DNA of 15,158 nt, taken from contig DEWM01000059.1 in assembly GCA_002363635.1 (NCBI GenBank), forward strand, positions 1 to 15,158. Reading direction: 5' to 3'. Positions within the stretch are counted from its first letter, which is position 1; each line of letters begins with the position of its first letter. The position numbers and the translations under genes are program-made. This document shows, in pieces, positions 1 through 6,947 of the stretch. The notes beneath the pieces are model-generated. The model saw only the letters and a list, made by a program, of their open reading frames with translations, was not told the DNA's origin and ran no database searches. The stretch comes from Caryophanales bacterium UBA3210. GTDB lineage: Bacteria; Bacillota_I; Bacilli_A; RFN20; CAG-449.

Positions 1-111
1 TTATTTGATCCGCCAATTTCCGCCAAAGGGATTTCAACCCTACCTTATTTTTTCGTATTCGTCTTAATCATTTTAAAATTTATTATTTCAAATAATATTT
101 CAATTAGATTT
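1..111. other. Window edge without a recognisable gene
   Basis: No start-to-stop gene fits here. Positions 1-45 are clearly richer in G+C than the rest and contain a 10-bp-spaced direct repeat (CCGCCAATTT then CCGCCAAAGG at 10-29), which hints at the end of a foreign element. Positions 81-97 are an AT-only palindrome (TATTATTT-C-AAATAATA) just downstream of the ATPase stop on the minus strand. It could act as a weak terminator but has little stability. Confidence 0.3.
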
Positions 112-1320
112 TTAAAAATTCAACAACCACTTTATGATATTTAAATGTATTATTCCATTTTCGGATAAATCAAATTTATCATTTGATATTACATATTTTG
201 GATAATTATCATCAATTGAAGAATATGCACCAAACTCACGTTTCCTAGTATCTTCATTATCTCCAATCAAATAACATACTTGATAATATTCTTTTTTACC
301 ATCTTTTGTAGCTATGAAATCAATCTCACCCTTATCTAATGAACCAATTTTAACTTCATATCCTCTATAGATAAGTTCATTATATACAATGTTTTCAATG
401 TACGCACCAAGTTGTTCTTTCTTTGATGCACTCATAACTCTTCCAAGGCCTAGATCTGTTAGATAATATTTATACTTACCATTTAAAATTCTTTTTCCTC
501 TTACATCATATCTATCAACTTTATTTATTAGTAATGATTTATCCATATATTCTAAATAATTGTAAAGCGTATTTTTTGAAACGCTTCTATTTTCAGATTC
601 AAAAAACTTAGATAATTTATCTGCAGAAAATGTTTGAGCTGGCGTTGTGACGACATATTCAATTATTCTATTAAGCAAATCAATGTCTTTTATTTTAAAT
701 CTTTCTACAATATCTTTAATAACAATTGAGTTAAAAACATCAGTTAAATATAATCTGACTTGCGATTCATCTTCAAAAATAAATCTTTGTGGCATTCCTC
801 CCCACTTCATATAATCATCAAATAAAGGCTGTAATTCATATATGTTTTGACTATTAACATTTTTGTAAATACAAACTTCTTCAAAGCTAAATGGCAAAAT
901 ATTAAAACTTACATAACGACCAGCAATATGAGTAGCAAGTTCACTAGATAATAAATCACTATTTGAACCTGTTAAAAAAATAGATACATTATCCTTATAT
1001 TCAGCTTTAAAAGAATTGATAGCAAGCTCCCAGTTTAACACATTTTGTATTTCATCAAAAAAAAGATAATTTTTCTTTTTGTTAGTAATTTTATTCTTAA
1101 CATATTCATATAACACATTATCATCTTTTATAAAGGAATACTCTTTTAATTCAAAATTTAGATATATTATATTTGAGTTATTGTTGTTCATTTTTACTTC
1201 ATCAATTATCTGATTCATTATTACGGATTTTCCACATCTTCTTATTCCTGTAATAACTTTTATTAAATCAACATCATAAAACGGTCTTATTTTTGATAAA
1301 TATTTTTCTCTAATAATCAT
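112..1320 (-). CDS. AAA-type ATPase with DUF4143 C-terminal domain
   Basis: This 402-residue protein belongs to the ATP-binding family that pairs an AAA_14-type P-loop domain with a DUF4143 domain. Visible motifs are a Walker A (GIRRCGKS, residues 25-32), a Walker B (YLFFDE, 85-90) and a sensor-like FLTGSN (115-120). The DUF4143 part follows from about residue 195 to the end and holds a winged-helix-like stretch (about 225-270) and the strand pattern GEIDFIA...KEYYQV (331-348). That pattern resembles a PD-(D/E)XK nuclease core with Q in place of the usual catalytic K. Length is normal for the family (about 380-450). The family is common in accessory regions of gut bacteria and its biochemical role is not established. 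The ATG at 1318-1320 is supported by an AGGTG site seven bases upstream and a consensus promoter. It is a single-gene unit read away from the broken RhuM gene. Confidence 0.9.
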   Translation of the reverse strand: MIIREKYLSKIRPFYDVDLIKVITGIRRCGKSVIMNQIIDEVKMNNNNSNIIYLNFELKEYSFIKDDNVLYEYVKNKITNKKKNYLFFDEIQNVLNWELAINSFKAEYKDNVSIFLTGSNSDLLSSELATHIAGRYVSFNILPFSFEEVCIYKNVNSQNIYELQPLFDDYMKWGGMPQRFIFEDESQVRLYLTDVFNSIVIKDIVERFKIKDIDLLNRIIEYVVTTPAQTFSADKLSKFFESENRSVSKNTLYNYLEYMDKSLLINKVDRYDVRGKRILNGKYKYYLTDLGLGRVMSASKKEQLGAYIENIVYNELIYRGYEVKIGSLDKGEIDFIATKDGKKEYYQVCYLIGDNEDTRKREFGAYSSIDDNYPKYVISNDKFDLSENGIIHLNIIKWLLNF

Positions 1321-1327
1321 TTAGTAT

Positions 1328-1369
1328 CACCTTTACATAAATTATATACTGACGAATTCAAATTGTCAA
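1328..1369 (-). promoter_or_regulatory. Sigma-70-type promoter and RBS of the DUF4143 ATPase
   Basis: Read on the minus strand there is a perfect TTGACA (1369-1364), a 17-base spacer and a perfect TATAAT (1346-1341), followed by AGGTG (1332-1328) seven bases before the ATG. The predicted transcription start is near 1334, so the ribosome binding site would sit at the very 5' end of the mRNA and the leader would be only about 13-15 nucleotides. Confidence 0.8.
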
Positions 1370-1370
1370 T

Positions 1371-1470
1371 TTTGTATTTTATGAAATACTTTTTTATGTA
1401 TTTTATAGATTTTGTATTTTGTGAAATACTTTTTATGTGCTTTATAGATTTTGTATTTTGTAAATACATT
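1371..1470. repeat. Three tandem operator-like palindromes upstream of the ATPase promoter
   Basis: Two near-identical units of 40 and 39 bp (1371-1410, 1411-1449) and a partial third (1450-1470) each begin TTTGTATTTT. Each carries an inverted repeat: GTATTTTATGAAATAC, GTATTTTGTGAAATAC, and the shortened GTATTTTGTAAATAC. Unit spacing is close to four helical turns, so the palindromes lie on one face of the DNA. The array begins one base beyond the -35 box of the ATPase promoter. This geometry suits an activator or cooperative repressor site; the protein that binds it is unknown. Confidence 0.75.
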
Positions 1471-1746
1471 AATCTTATCTAAATTATAATAATTAATTGG
1501 TTTTGTGGTAATAGTAGATAATTCGGTTTTTCAGAATTTTCTAACTACTACGTTTTCATCTAGCTCATACTTTATAATATTTTTTATGTGTTCGTTGATT
1601 GTTGATTTTGCTTTTTCAAACAGTATTGCAATCTGATCTTGTGTTAACCATAATGTATCTTCTTCTGGAGATACATTTACATCTAAACTAAAATCACCAT
1701 CTTCAAATTTTATTAATTCGTATTTCTTTTCTTGAATATTTTTCAT
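1471..1746 (-). pseudogene. Truncated RhuM-family (phage/virulence-type) protein
   Basis: The open frame from ATG 1744-1746 (preceded by AAGGAAA) gives 71 residues ending at TGA 1531-1533. The part LWLTQDQIAILFEKAKSTINEHIKNI is split here as LWLTQDQIAILFEKAKST (33-50) and INEHIKNI (51-58); it matches the N-terminal helix-turn-helix region of RhuM proteins, a family usually over 300 residues long and often encoded on phages or islands. After the TGA the same frame continues with KTELSTITTKPINYYNLDKI (1530-1471). Its YYNLD is the next conserved block expected in RhuM. The gene therefore carries an internal stop and is then cut off where the palindrome array begins at 1470. All the intact genes here use TGG for tryptophan, so TGA is best read as a true stop. 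Function is presumably lost. Confidence 0.75.
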
Positions 1747-1773
1747 ATTTTCCTTTTATTTTCTCAAAAAGAA

Positions 1774-1803
1774 AAGCCTTACTGTATTTCTACAATAAGG
1801 CTT
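1774..1803 (-). terminator. Rho-independent terminator downstream of tetR
   Basis: An 8-bp stem AAGCCTTA/TAAGGCTT with a 14-base loop. Read on the minus strand it is followed by TTTTCTTTTT, a good U-run, so it most likely ends transcription coming from the TetR gene before the RhuM remnant. On the plus strand it is followed by AAAACTTTTTT, so it could also work in that direction. Confidence 0.65.
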
Positions 1804-1829
1804 AAAACTTTTTTGTTAAGTTGTATGAA

Positions 1830-1987
1830 ATTGCCACCCATTTATTGGACTAAAAAATGTTACAATAGATGGGACTTTTATAATGAAGTTAACACTTGAA
1901 GAAAATCCAAGTAAAATAGGCGTTTTATTTATTATGTTAGATGTAGTCAAAGAACTAACAATATATGTTCAAAAAAATAGTCTCTAA
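1830..1987 (+). mobile_element. Probable left-end remnant of an IS3/IS150-like insertion sequence
   Basis: Positions 1831-1850 (TTGCCACCCATTTATTGGAC) resemble, from memory, the terminal sequence of IS150-group elements, which often contain a CACCCA...TTGGACTAAA pattern. An 11-bp imperfect inverted repeat (CCCATTTATTG 1837-1847 and CAATAGATGGG 1863-1873, 10 of 11 matching) follows. A 34-residue reading frame then starts at ATG 1883 with MKLTLEE and stops at 1985-1987, three bases into the tetR 3' end. It opens like the OrfA of some IS3 elements but loses similarity at once. No transposase core, right end or target duplication is visible. The assignment is tentative. Confidence 0.35.
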
Positions 1988-2547
1988 TTAAGATTACACA
2001 TTCTATTAATGACGTTGACTATTCCATCTCCAATTTCATCAAGTGTTTGAGGAATCTTTCCTTTAAAATAGTCAACAAATAAATGGATTGTTCCATTAGT
2101 AATAAAATCAATTTCAGCTTTTTTTCTATTTTCATCTTTCGATAAAAAATTAATATGAATATCTTTAGAGATAACTTCAGTACACTTATCTTTTAAGTTA
2201 TCAATAAATTTAATTGGTAAATCACTCGCGAAGATTTTTTTATATAAATTCTCATTTTCTTTTAATAAAGATATTAGTTTTCTAATATAATTTGGATAAT
2301 TTAAAGTATGACTTTTTAAATAATCTTCAAGAAGACCATTTAATAAAGAGATAATCTCATCTTCAAATTCTTCAGAAACACTATAAATATCTTGATAATG
2401 TGAATAAAAAGTAGATTTAGAAATATCCGCTCGATCAACTATCTCCTTTACAGTGATTTTAGAAATATCATTTTTTTCAAATAATAGATCTGCAAACGCT
2501 TTTTTTATTGCCTTTTTACTCTTTCTTGCATTACGATATTCAACCAT
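1984..2547 (-). CDS. TetR/AcrR-family transcriptional regulator
   Basis: A 187-residue one-domain-plus-ligand-domain repressor. The N-terminal TetR helix-turn-helix covers about residues 11-56 and includes the typical ITVKEIVDRADISKSTFYSHY recognition segment, written here as ITVKEIVDRADI followed by SKSTFYSHY. The rest is an all-helical C-terminal domain that would bind a ligand and form the dimer; it is too variable to name the ligand. Length fits the family. The gene is divergent from the two-ATPase ABC operon starting at 2719, with several inverted-repeat sites in the shared control region. The obvious inference is local control of that exporter and of itself. ATG 2545-2547 is preceded by GTGAGG at a suitable distance. 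Confidence 0.9.
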   Translation of the reverse strand: MVEYRNARKSKKAIKKAFADLLFEKNDISKITVKEIVDRADISKSTFYSHYQDIYSVSEEFEDEIISLLNGLLEDYLKSHTLNYPNYIRKLISLLKENENLYKKIFASDLPIKFIDNLKDKCTEVISKDIHINFLSKDENRKKAEIDFITNGTIHLFVDYFKGKIPQTLDEIGDGIVNVINRMCNLN

Positions 2548-2562
2548 ATTTGCCTCACTTTC

Positions 2563-2596
2563 GTACTATTTCATTAGAATAGTACACTTTTGCACT
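2563..2596. promoter_or_regulatory. Candidate TetR operators in the tetR leader
   Basis: GTACTATT (2563-2570) and AATAGTAC (2578-2585) form an 8-bp perfect inverted repeat with a 7-base centre. An overlapping site AGTACACTTTTGCACT (2581-2596) has the weak palindrome AGTxCA....TGxACT and recurs inverted at 2672-2687. Both lie between the predicted tetR transcription start and its ATG, where bound repressor would block tetR elongation or initiation. Confidence 0.5.
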
Positions 2597-2637
2597 AAAG
2601 TTTAAAAATTGACTGTTGTTTTATTTTTTACAATTAG

Positions 2638-2666
2638 ATTATACTCGAAAATGTAAAAGATGTCAA
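2638..2666 (-). promoter_or_regulatory. tetR promoter
   Basis: On the minus strand a perfect TTGACA (2666-2661) is separated by 17 bases from a perfect TATAAT (2643-2638). Transcription would begin near 2631, giving a leader of about 84 nucleotides that contains both candidate operators. A facing plus-strand promoter for the ABC operon may overlap it (TTGTTT 2616-2621, 18-base spacer, TATACT 2640-2645), but that one is weak. Confidence 0.7.
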
Positions 2667-2671
2667 ACCCA

Positions 2672-2687
2672 AGTATAAAAGTGTACT
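2672..2687. promoter_or_regulatory. Second copy of the TetR operator candidate, inverted
   Basis: AGTATAAAAGTGTACT is the reverse complement of the site at 2581-2596 with 13 of 16 positions kept. It lies just upstream of the ABC operon start. The pair brackets the divergent promoters, as expected when one repressor controls both directions. Confidence 0.5.
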
Positions 2688-2718
2688 CGAGTGTGAAATC
2701 TTAAATGGAGGTACAACT

Positions 2719-3651
2719 ATGGATGTTATAGAAGTAAATCATTTAACAAAAGATTACGGCTCAGGAAGAGGTGTATTCGATGTATCATTCAAAGTTCATG
2801 AAGGTGAAGTATTTGGTTTCCTTGGCCCTAATGGCGCAGGTAAATCTACGACAATTAGACATCTAATGGGATTTTCTCATCCTGATAAAGGTCAAACAAA
2901 AATATTAAATAAAAATACTTTCACTAATTATAATGAAATATTAAATAAAGTAGGATACATACCAGGAGAAATTGCTCTTCCTCAAGGATTAACAGGTTAT
3001 GAATTTATCAAAATGATGCAAGACTTATATCATATTCATAACGATGAAATGTTAAAGAAAATGTTAGATTTATTTGAATTAAAAGATAACGTTTTAAAAG
3101 GTGATACTAAACATATGAGTTTAGGAGTCAAAAGAAAGCTTGCCATTGTCACAGCTTTTATGTCAGATCCTGAAGTACTTATTCTTGATGAACCAACTTC
3201 TGGTCTAGATCCAATTATGCAACAACGATTTATTGACTTTATTATGGAGGAAAAGAAAAGAGGAAAAACCATTCTTCTTTCAAGTCATATATTTAGTGAA
3301 GTTGATGCTACATGTGATCGAATTGCAATTATTAAAGATGGCAAGATTGTCTCAGAATTTATTTCAAACGATTTAAAGCATTCTTCATTAAAACAATATA
3401 AATTAGTATTCAAAAATAAAGATGAATATAAGAAGTTTATAAAATCATATAATAATCAAATTATTAATATTCTTGCAAAAGAAGATTCTAAAAATAAATT
3501 ACTTATATCATGTGAAGATAAAAACATTAATGAAGTAATTTCTTATTTATCAGAATTTGAAATAAAAGAATTTAATAATATTAAAGAAACTTTAGAAGAT
3601 TACTTTATGCACTTCTACAAGGAAGATAAAGAATTCGGAGGTAATTTCTAA
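2719..3651 (+). CDS. ABC transporter ATP-binding protein (first of a pair)
   Basis: A 310-residue cytoplasmic ATPase of the ABC-2/drug-export type (CcmA/BcrA-like). Motifs are Walker A GPNGAGKST (36-44), Walker B LILDEP followed by TSGLDP (154-164) and the H-loop SSH (188-190). The signature motif is MSLGVKRK (133-140), an altered form of LSGGQ of the kind seen in this exporter branch. The last 90 residues are a charged accessory domain. GGAGG lies seven bases before the ATG. The stop codon overlaps the next gene's ATG (TAATG at 3649-3653), so the two ATPases are translationally coupled. They probably form a heterodimer serving the permease at 4558. The substrate is unknown; the TetR partner suggests drug, peptide or stress-related export. 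Confidence 0.92.
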   Translation: MDVIEVNHLTKDYGSGRGVFDVSFKVHEGEVFGFLGPNGAGKSTTIRHLMGFSHPDKGQTKILNKNTFTNYNEILNKVGYIPGEIALPQGLTGYEFIKMMQDLYHIHNDEMLKKMLDLFELKDNVLKGDTKHMSLGVKRKLAIVTAFMSDPEVLILDEPTSGLDPIMQQRFIDFIMEEKKRGKTILLSSHIFSEVDATCDRIAIIKDGKIVSEFISNDLKHSSLKQYKLVFKNKDEYKKFIKSYNNQIINILAKEDSKNKLLISCEDKNINEVISYLSEFEIKEFNNIKETLEDYFMHFYKEDKEFGGNF

Positions 3652-4571
3652 TGGAATTAAAAGAAAAAGGTTTAATAGAAATTAAAAATCTTACAAAAGA
3701 TTATGGTAATTCAAGAGGTATATTTGATATTAACTTTTCTATTAATAAAGGTGAAATGATTGGATTTGTTGGAACAAATGGTAGTGGTAAAACAACAACT
3801 ATACGTTCAATATTAGGTTTTATTAAACCTAACGAAGGTGCTGCATATGTTAATGGAATGGAATCATGGAAGAATCAAGATAAAATTGCAAAACTTGTTG
3901 GTTATGTTCCTGGAGAAATAGCTTTTCCTGATTTAAAAACTGGTGTTAATTTTTTAAAGAGTCAAGCTGAATATAAAAATATTAAGGATTTAAGTTATGC
4001 CGATTCATTAATTAAAGAATTGCAACTAGATCCAAAAGCTAATTTAAAAAGAATGAGTAAAGGTATGAAACAAAAGACTGCTTTAGTCGCGGCTTTAATG
4101 GCAGATGCACCTATTATCATTCTTGATGAACCAACTACTGGTCTAGACCCATTAATGAGAGATGCTTTCTTAAATATTATCAAAAGAGAGCACCAAAAAG
4201 GAAAAACAATATTTATGTCTTCCCATATGTTTAACGAAATGGAAGAAACATGTGATCGAGTTGCTCTAGTTTCTAATGGTCATATTATTGATGTCGCAGA
4301 TATGAATGAAATTAGAAATAGAAAAACAAGTGAATTTAAAATTGAATTCAATGATAAAGAATCATTTGAAAAGTTTAGAAATTCAAAATTTAAGATTATA
4401 AGAATCCAAGAAAAATATAATCAAGTAACAATTCAAATTGATAAGAATGATATAAATATTCTATTCAAAGATTTAAAAGAATTAAATGTCAAATTTATTT
4501 CTGAAGTCAAATACACACTAGAAAGACATTTTAAAGAAATTATGGAGGAAAAGGGAAATGAAAAAGAATAA
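3651..4571 (+). CDS. ABC transporter ATP-binding protein (second of a pair)
   Basis: A 306-residue homologue of the preceding ATPase, clearly related but diverged, so the pair looks like an old duplication. It has Walker A GTNGSGKTT (41-49), the signature MSKGMKQK (135-142), Walker B IIILDEP then TTGLDP (155-167) and the H-loop SSH (190-192). All catalytic landmarks are present in both copies, so neither looks degenerate, although both signatures differ from LSGGQ. The C-terminal accessory domain is lysine- and glutamate-rich. It has its own GGAGG at 3637-3641, and its 3' end overlaps the permease start by 14 bases. Tight overlaps along the operon argue for a fixed complex with a 1:1:1 or 1:1:2 make-up; the stoichiometry is inference. 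Confidence 0.92.
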   Translation: MELKEKGLIEIKNLTKDYGNSRGIFDINFSINKGEMIGFVGTNGSGKTTTIRSILGFIKPNEGAAYVNGMESWKNQDKIAKLVGYVPGEIAFPDLKTGVNFLKSQAEYKNIKDLSYADSLIKELQLDPKANLKRMSKGMKQKTALVAALMADAPIIILDEPTTGLDPLMRDAFLNIIKREHQKGKTIFMSSHMFNEMEETCDRVALVSNGHIIDVADMNEIRNRKTSEFKIEFNDKESFEKFRNSKFKIIRIQEKYNQVTIQIDKNDINILFKDLKELNVKFISEVKYTLERHFKEIMEEKGNEKE

Positions 4572-6561
4572 AAGATTATTCTCCAAAGCTTTATTTAAAC
4601 AAAGCTGTAAAGCAAATGGAGTTATGTGGGCAATTATTACAGTTGCAGTATGCTTTATGTTATCTTGCGTAATGCTTATTTCTGGAACAAGCAATATCTC
4701 CGCGGTTAAAGATGGTGTTCAAGATACTATAATTCAAGAACTCATTACTAGTGAAATAAAAAAATCATCAGTTAATTTGTGTGATTCAACATTAAAAGGC
4801 GAAAAAGAATTTGATAATAATTTCGTATTAAAGTTCAATGAATTAAATACAAAAGAAAATGCTGAAGAATTCAATTCATACAAAAATCAAAAAACTCAAG
4901 AAGCTTATTTAGAAGGAACAACTTTAGTTACAAACAAAGTTACAGAAAAAATTACTAATGCTGTTACTCAAAGAGTTTTAGAAGAATCAAACGCAATTCA
5001 ACAAGAAGTCTTAGAAGCAGTTACTCAAGATATGTCTTCTCAAGAAGCACAAACTCAAATTGCTACTTTAATGGGAGAAGGAAAAACTCAACAAGAAGCT
5101 ATTGAAATTGTTAAAGCAAATTATGTTTTAGAAGAAACAGAAAGAATTAAAAACAATCATATAAATGCTGCAAAACAAGATATTTTATTAAACAAAAAAG
5201 ATCAATTTACATTAGAAGCAAAAGAAGAATTAAAAGATGAATTAGATGCATTAAATGCTTCTACAGAAGAAGACGTAACAAATAAATTTAAAGAAATGTA
5301 TGTAATTCCTTGCTACGAATATGCTGCTAATTCAATTAAAACTTTATACAACGAAGAATCTTCAGAATATAAAGTAACAATGTTAACAATTAATCCAAAT
5401 CACGTCGCAGATAGTGAATATACAAAGAATAATGAAGTTATCCCTTCAGAATATATTGAAGACTTCTCTTCTTATATGTTATCGGATGTAACATCTTGGG
5501 AAGATAATGTACAAGGTTATACATTAAAAGATTACGTTGAAAACTCTCGTGAAGATTTTATTATTTCTAGAGCAAGTCAAAGTTGTTCAATGGCCGTTGG
5601 TGCTAAATTAACTGACGCATCATATAAACAAGAAATTCTTGATATCTTAAAAGATTATAAAGTTAGTGAAGAAACATATGATGGAATGGGCTTTGATTAT
5701 ACAAATGTTCATAAAATTTCATATGAAAGCATTGTAGAATTCCAAAACAAATATAATTATGAAGTTTCATTAATTAACGATGATATCAAATCTAATAATG
5801 AACAATATTTGCAAGAAAAGAATAAGATCCATGATGAATTATTTATCGATGTTGCTGGTTCTTTACTTGATAAGTTACCAGAAAATGTATCAGATGGTAT
5901 CAATGAATTAGGTACTATGGATTTATATGGATTAATTGTTGGTTCCATCTTCTTCAAAATGGCAGGTTTACTCCTCCCAATTATCTATGTAATTATGTGT
6001 TCAAATAGCTTAATCGCAGGACAAGTAGATACAGGCTCAATGGCATATATTTTATCAACTTCAACTAGAAGAAAAGAAGTTACATTTACTCAAGCTCTAT
6101 ATTTAATTGGTTCATTATTCTTAATGTTTGTATTAACAACAATTACATCTTGTGTATGCTTTGCAATCGCAGATGTTACAACTGATTTAACTTATGGAAA
6201 GATTATCTTAATTAATTTAGGTGCATTTGTTACATTATTTGCAATTTCTGGTATTAACTATTTAACATCATGTTATTTCGATAGATCAAAGAAAGCAATG
6301 GCACTTGGTGGAGGTATTTCAATGTTCTTCTTAGTTGCTACTATGTTAGGTTTATTCGGTTCACCAGTTATTCCATCAGTTGTAAGAATTAGTGCATTAA
6401 ATAATTTCAATTATGTATCATTAATTTCTTTATTCGATGTAGTTTCAATTTTAAATTGTGGAACTGAATGGATTTATAAATTATTAATATTAGTTGCAAT
6501 TGGTTTAGTTGGATACCTAATTGGATCAATTAAATTCCAAAAGAAAGATTTACCACTATAG
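4558..6561 (+). CDS. ABC-2-type permease with large extracytoplasmic helical domain
   Basis: A 667-residue membrane subunit of the exporter. One hydrophobic helix (about 22-43) is followed by roughly 410 hydrophilic residues and then five helices (about 455-482, 511-537, 549-570, 580-602, 641-660). This gives the six-helix ABC-2 plan with a giant first external loop. The loop is rich in E, K and Q and reads as long helices or coiled coil (about 110-235), with repeated acidic/amide heptad-like stretches such as TQRVLEESNAIQQEVLEAV. YhgE/Pip-type permeases also carry long external insertions after helix 1, so a distant relation is possible. The GGAGG lies inside the previous gene (4544-4548). 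A terminator follows at 6622. The substrate cannot be told from the sequence. Confidence 0.88.
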   Translation: MKKNKRLFSKALFKQSCKANGVMWAIITVAVCFMLSCVMLISGTSNISAVKDGVQDTIIQELITSEIKKSSVNLCDSTLKGEKEFDNNFVLKFNELNTKENAEEFNSYKNQKTQEAYLEGTTLVTNKVTEKITNAVTQRVLEESNAIQQEVLEAVTQDMSSQEAQTQIATLMGEGKTQQEAIEIVKANYVLEETERIKNNHINAAKQDILLNKKDQFTLEAKEELKDELDALNASTEEDVTNKFKEMYVIPCYEYAANSIKTLYNEESSEYKVTMLTINPNHVADSEYTKNNEVIPSEYIEDFSSYMLSDVTSWEDNVQGYTLKDYVENSREDFIISRASQSCSMAVGAKLTDASYKQEILDILKDYKVSEETYDGMGFDYTNVHKISYESIVEFQNKYNYEVSLINDDIKSNNEQYLQEKNKIHDELFIDVAGSLLDKLPENVSDGINELGTMDLYGLIVGSIFFKMAGLLLPIIYVIMCSNSLIAGQVDTGSMAYILSTSTRRKEVTFTQALYLIGSLFLMFVLTTITSCVCFAIADVTTDLTYGKIILINLGAFVTLFAISGINYLTSCYFDRSKKAMALGGGISMFFLVATMLGLFGSPVIPSVVRISALNNFNYVSLISLFDVVSILNCGTEWIYKLLILVAIGLVGYLIGSIKFQKKDLPL

Positions 6562-6621
6562 ACAAATTAAAAGGAATATCTTTTTGGTTTCCTAAAATAA
6601 AAGTTAGTAAAAGATAAAATA

Positions 6622-6656
6622 AAAGTTGGTTCAATGTGAAGTTGTTCCAACTTTTT
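6622..6656 (+). terminator. Terminator of the ABC exporter operon
   Basis: A 9-bp stem AAAAGTTGG/CCAACTTTT encloses a symmetric TT/TT internal loop and three further pairs (CAA/TTG). It is followed by a short T-run (acttttttgc). It lies 60 bases after the permease stop. Confidence 0.75.
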
Positions 6657-6674
6657 TGCATGTATAGGGGGTAT

Positions 6675-6887
6675 TTATTTCTTTCTTGTTTTATATAGAT
6701 CAAACTTTGATTTCTTTATTTTCTCAGTATCCAACAATATATATAATGAAGGAAAATTGGAAAAAAATAGCACGTGTACGGAAAACGCACATATGAATGC
6801 TTGAAGCTTAATCGATTGTCTATTCCTATCAATCTGTTCAGCCATAAGCTTATTATATTTATGATTGTCACGCCAGTCACGTGTCAT
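6675..6887 (-). CDS. Doubtful 70-residue ORF, possible gene relic
   Basis: The only open frame of any size in a gene-poor stretch. Its first half (MTRDWRDNHKYNKLMAEQID and on) looks protein-like, with charged and amide residues in a helical pattern. The frame is open a further 11 codons upstream of this ATG. The second half is a hydrophobic run followed by a lysine-rich tail and resembles non-coding AT-rich sequence. I see no good ribosome binding site or promoter. Codons such as CGT, CTT and AGG differ from the neighbouring genes. It may be the decayed N-terminus of a mobile-element gene. I do not recognise the family. Confidence 0.2.
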   Translation of the reverse strand: MTRDWRDNHKYNKLMAEQIDRNRQSIKLQAFICAFSVHVLFFSNFPSLYILLDTEKIKKSKFDLYKTRKK

Positions 6888-6915
6888 TAAGTGTAAATAC
6901 CAACAAATATAGGTT

Positions 6916-6947
6916 TAGAGGGTGCACCTTCATCTATAGAGGGTGCA
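6916..6947. repeat. 11-bp direct repeat with 21-bp period
   Basis: TAGAGGGTGCA occurs at 6916-6926 and again at 6937-6947. The 21-bp period equals two helical turns. It is G-rich for this genome, so chance is less likely than for AT-only repeats. This could be a protein-binding pair (iteron-like, or a recombinase arm site). Confidence 0.6.

Noticed and set aside
1531..1533. TGA in the RhuM frame as a tryptophan codon (Mycoplasma-like code)
   Set aside because: All tryptophans in the intact genes are TGG and no in-frame TGA occurs in them, so the standard code applies.
2609..2645. TTGACT with TATACT as the ABC operon promoter
   Set aside because: The spacer would be 25 bases, too long; TTGTTT with an 18-base spacer is the weaker but possible alternative.
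3036..3272. 78-residue minus-strand frame inside the first ABC ATPase
   Set aside because: It mirrors the conserved Walker B/signature coding region on the other strand and has no RBS.
3995..4183. 62-residue minus-strand frame inside the second ABC ATPase
   Set aside because: Same kind of antisense shadow of a conserved ATPase gene.
5757..5957. 66-residue minus-strand frame inside the permease gene
   Set aside because: Antisense to a well-supported coding region, no initiation signals.
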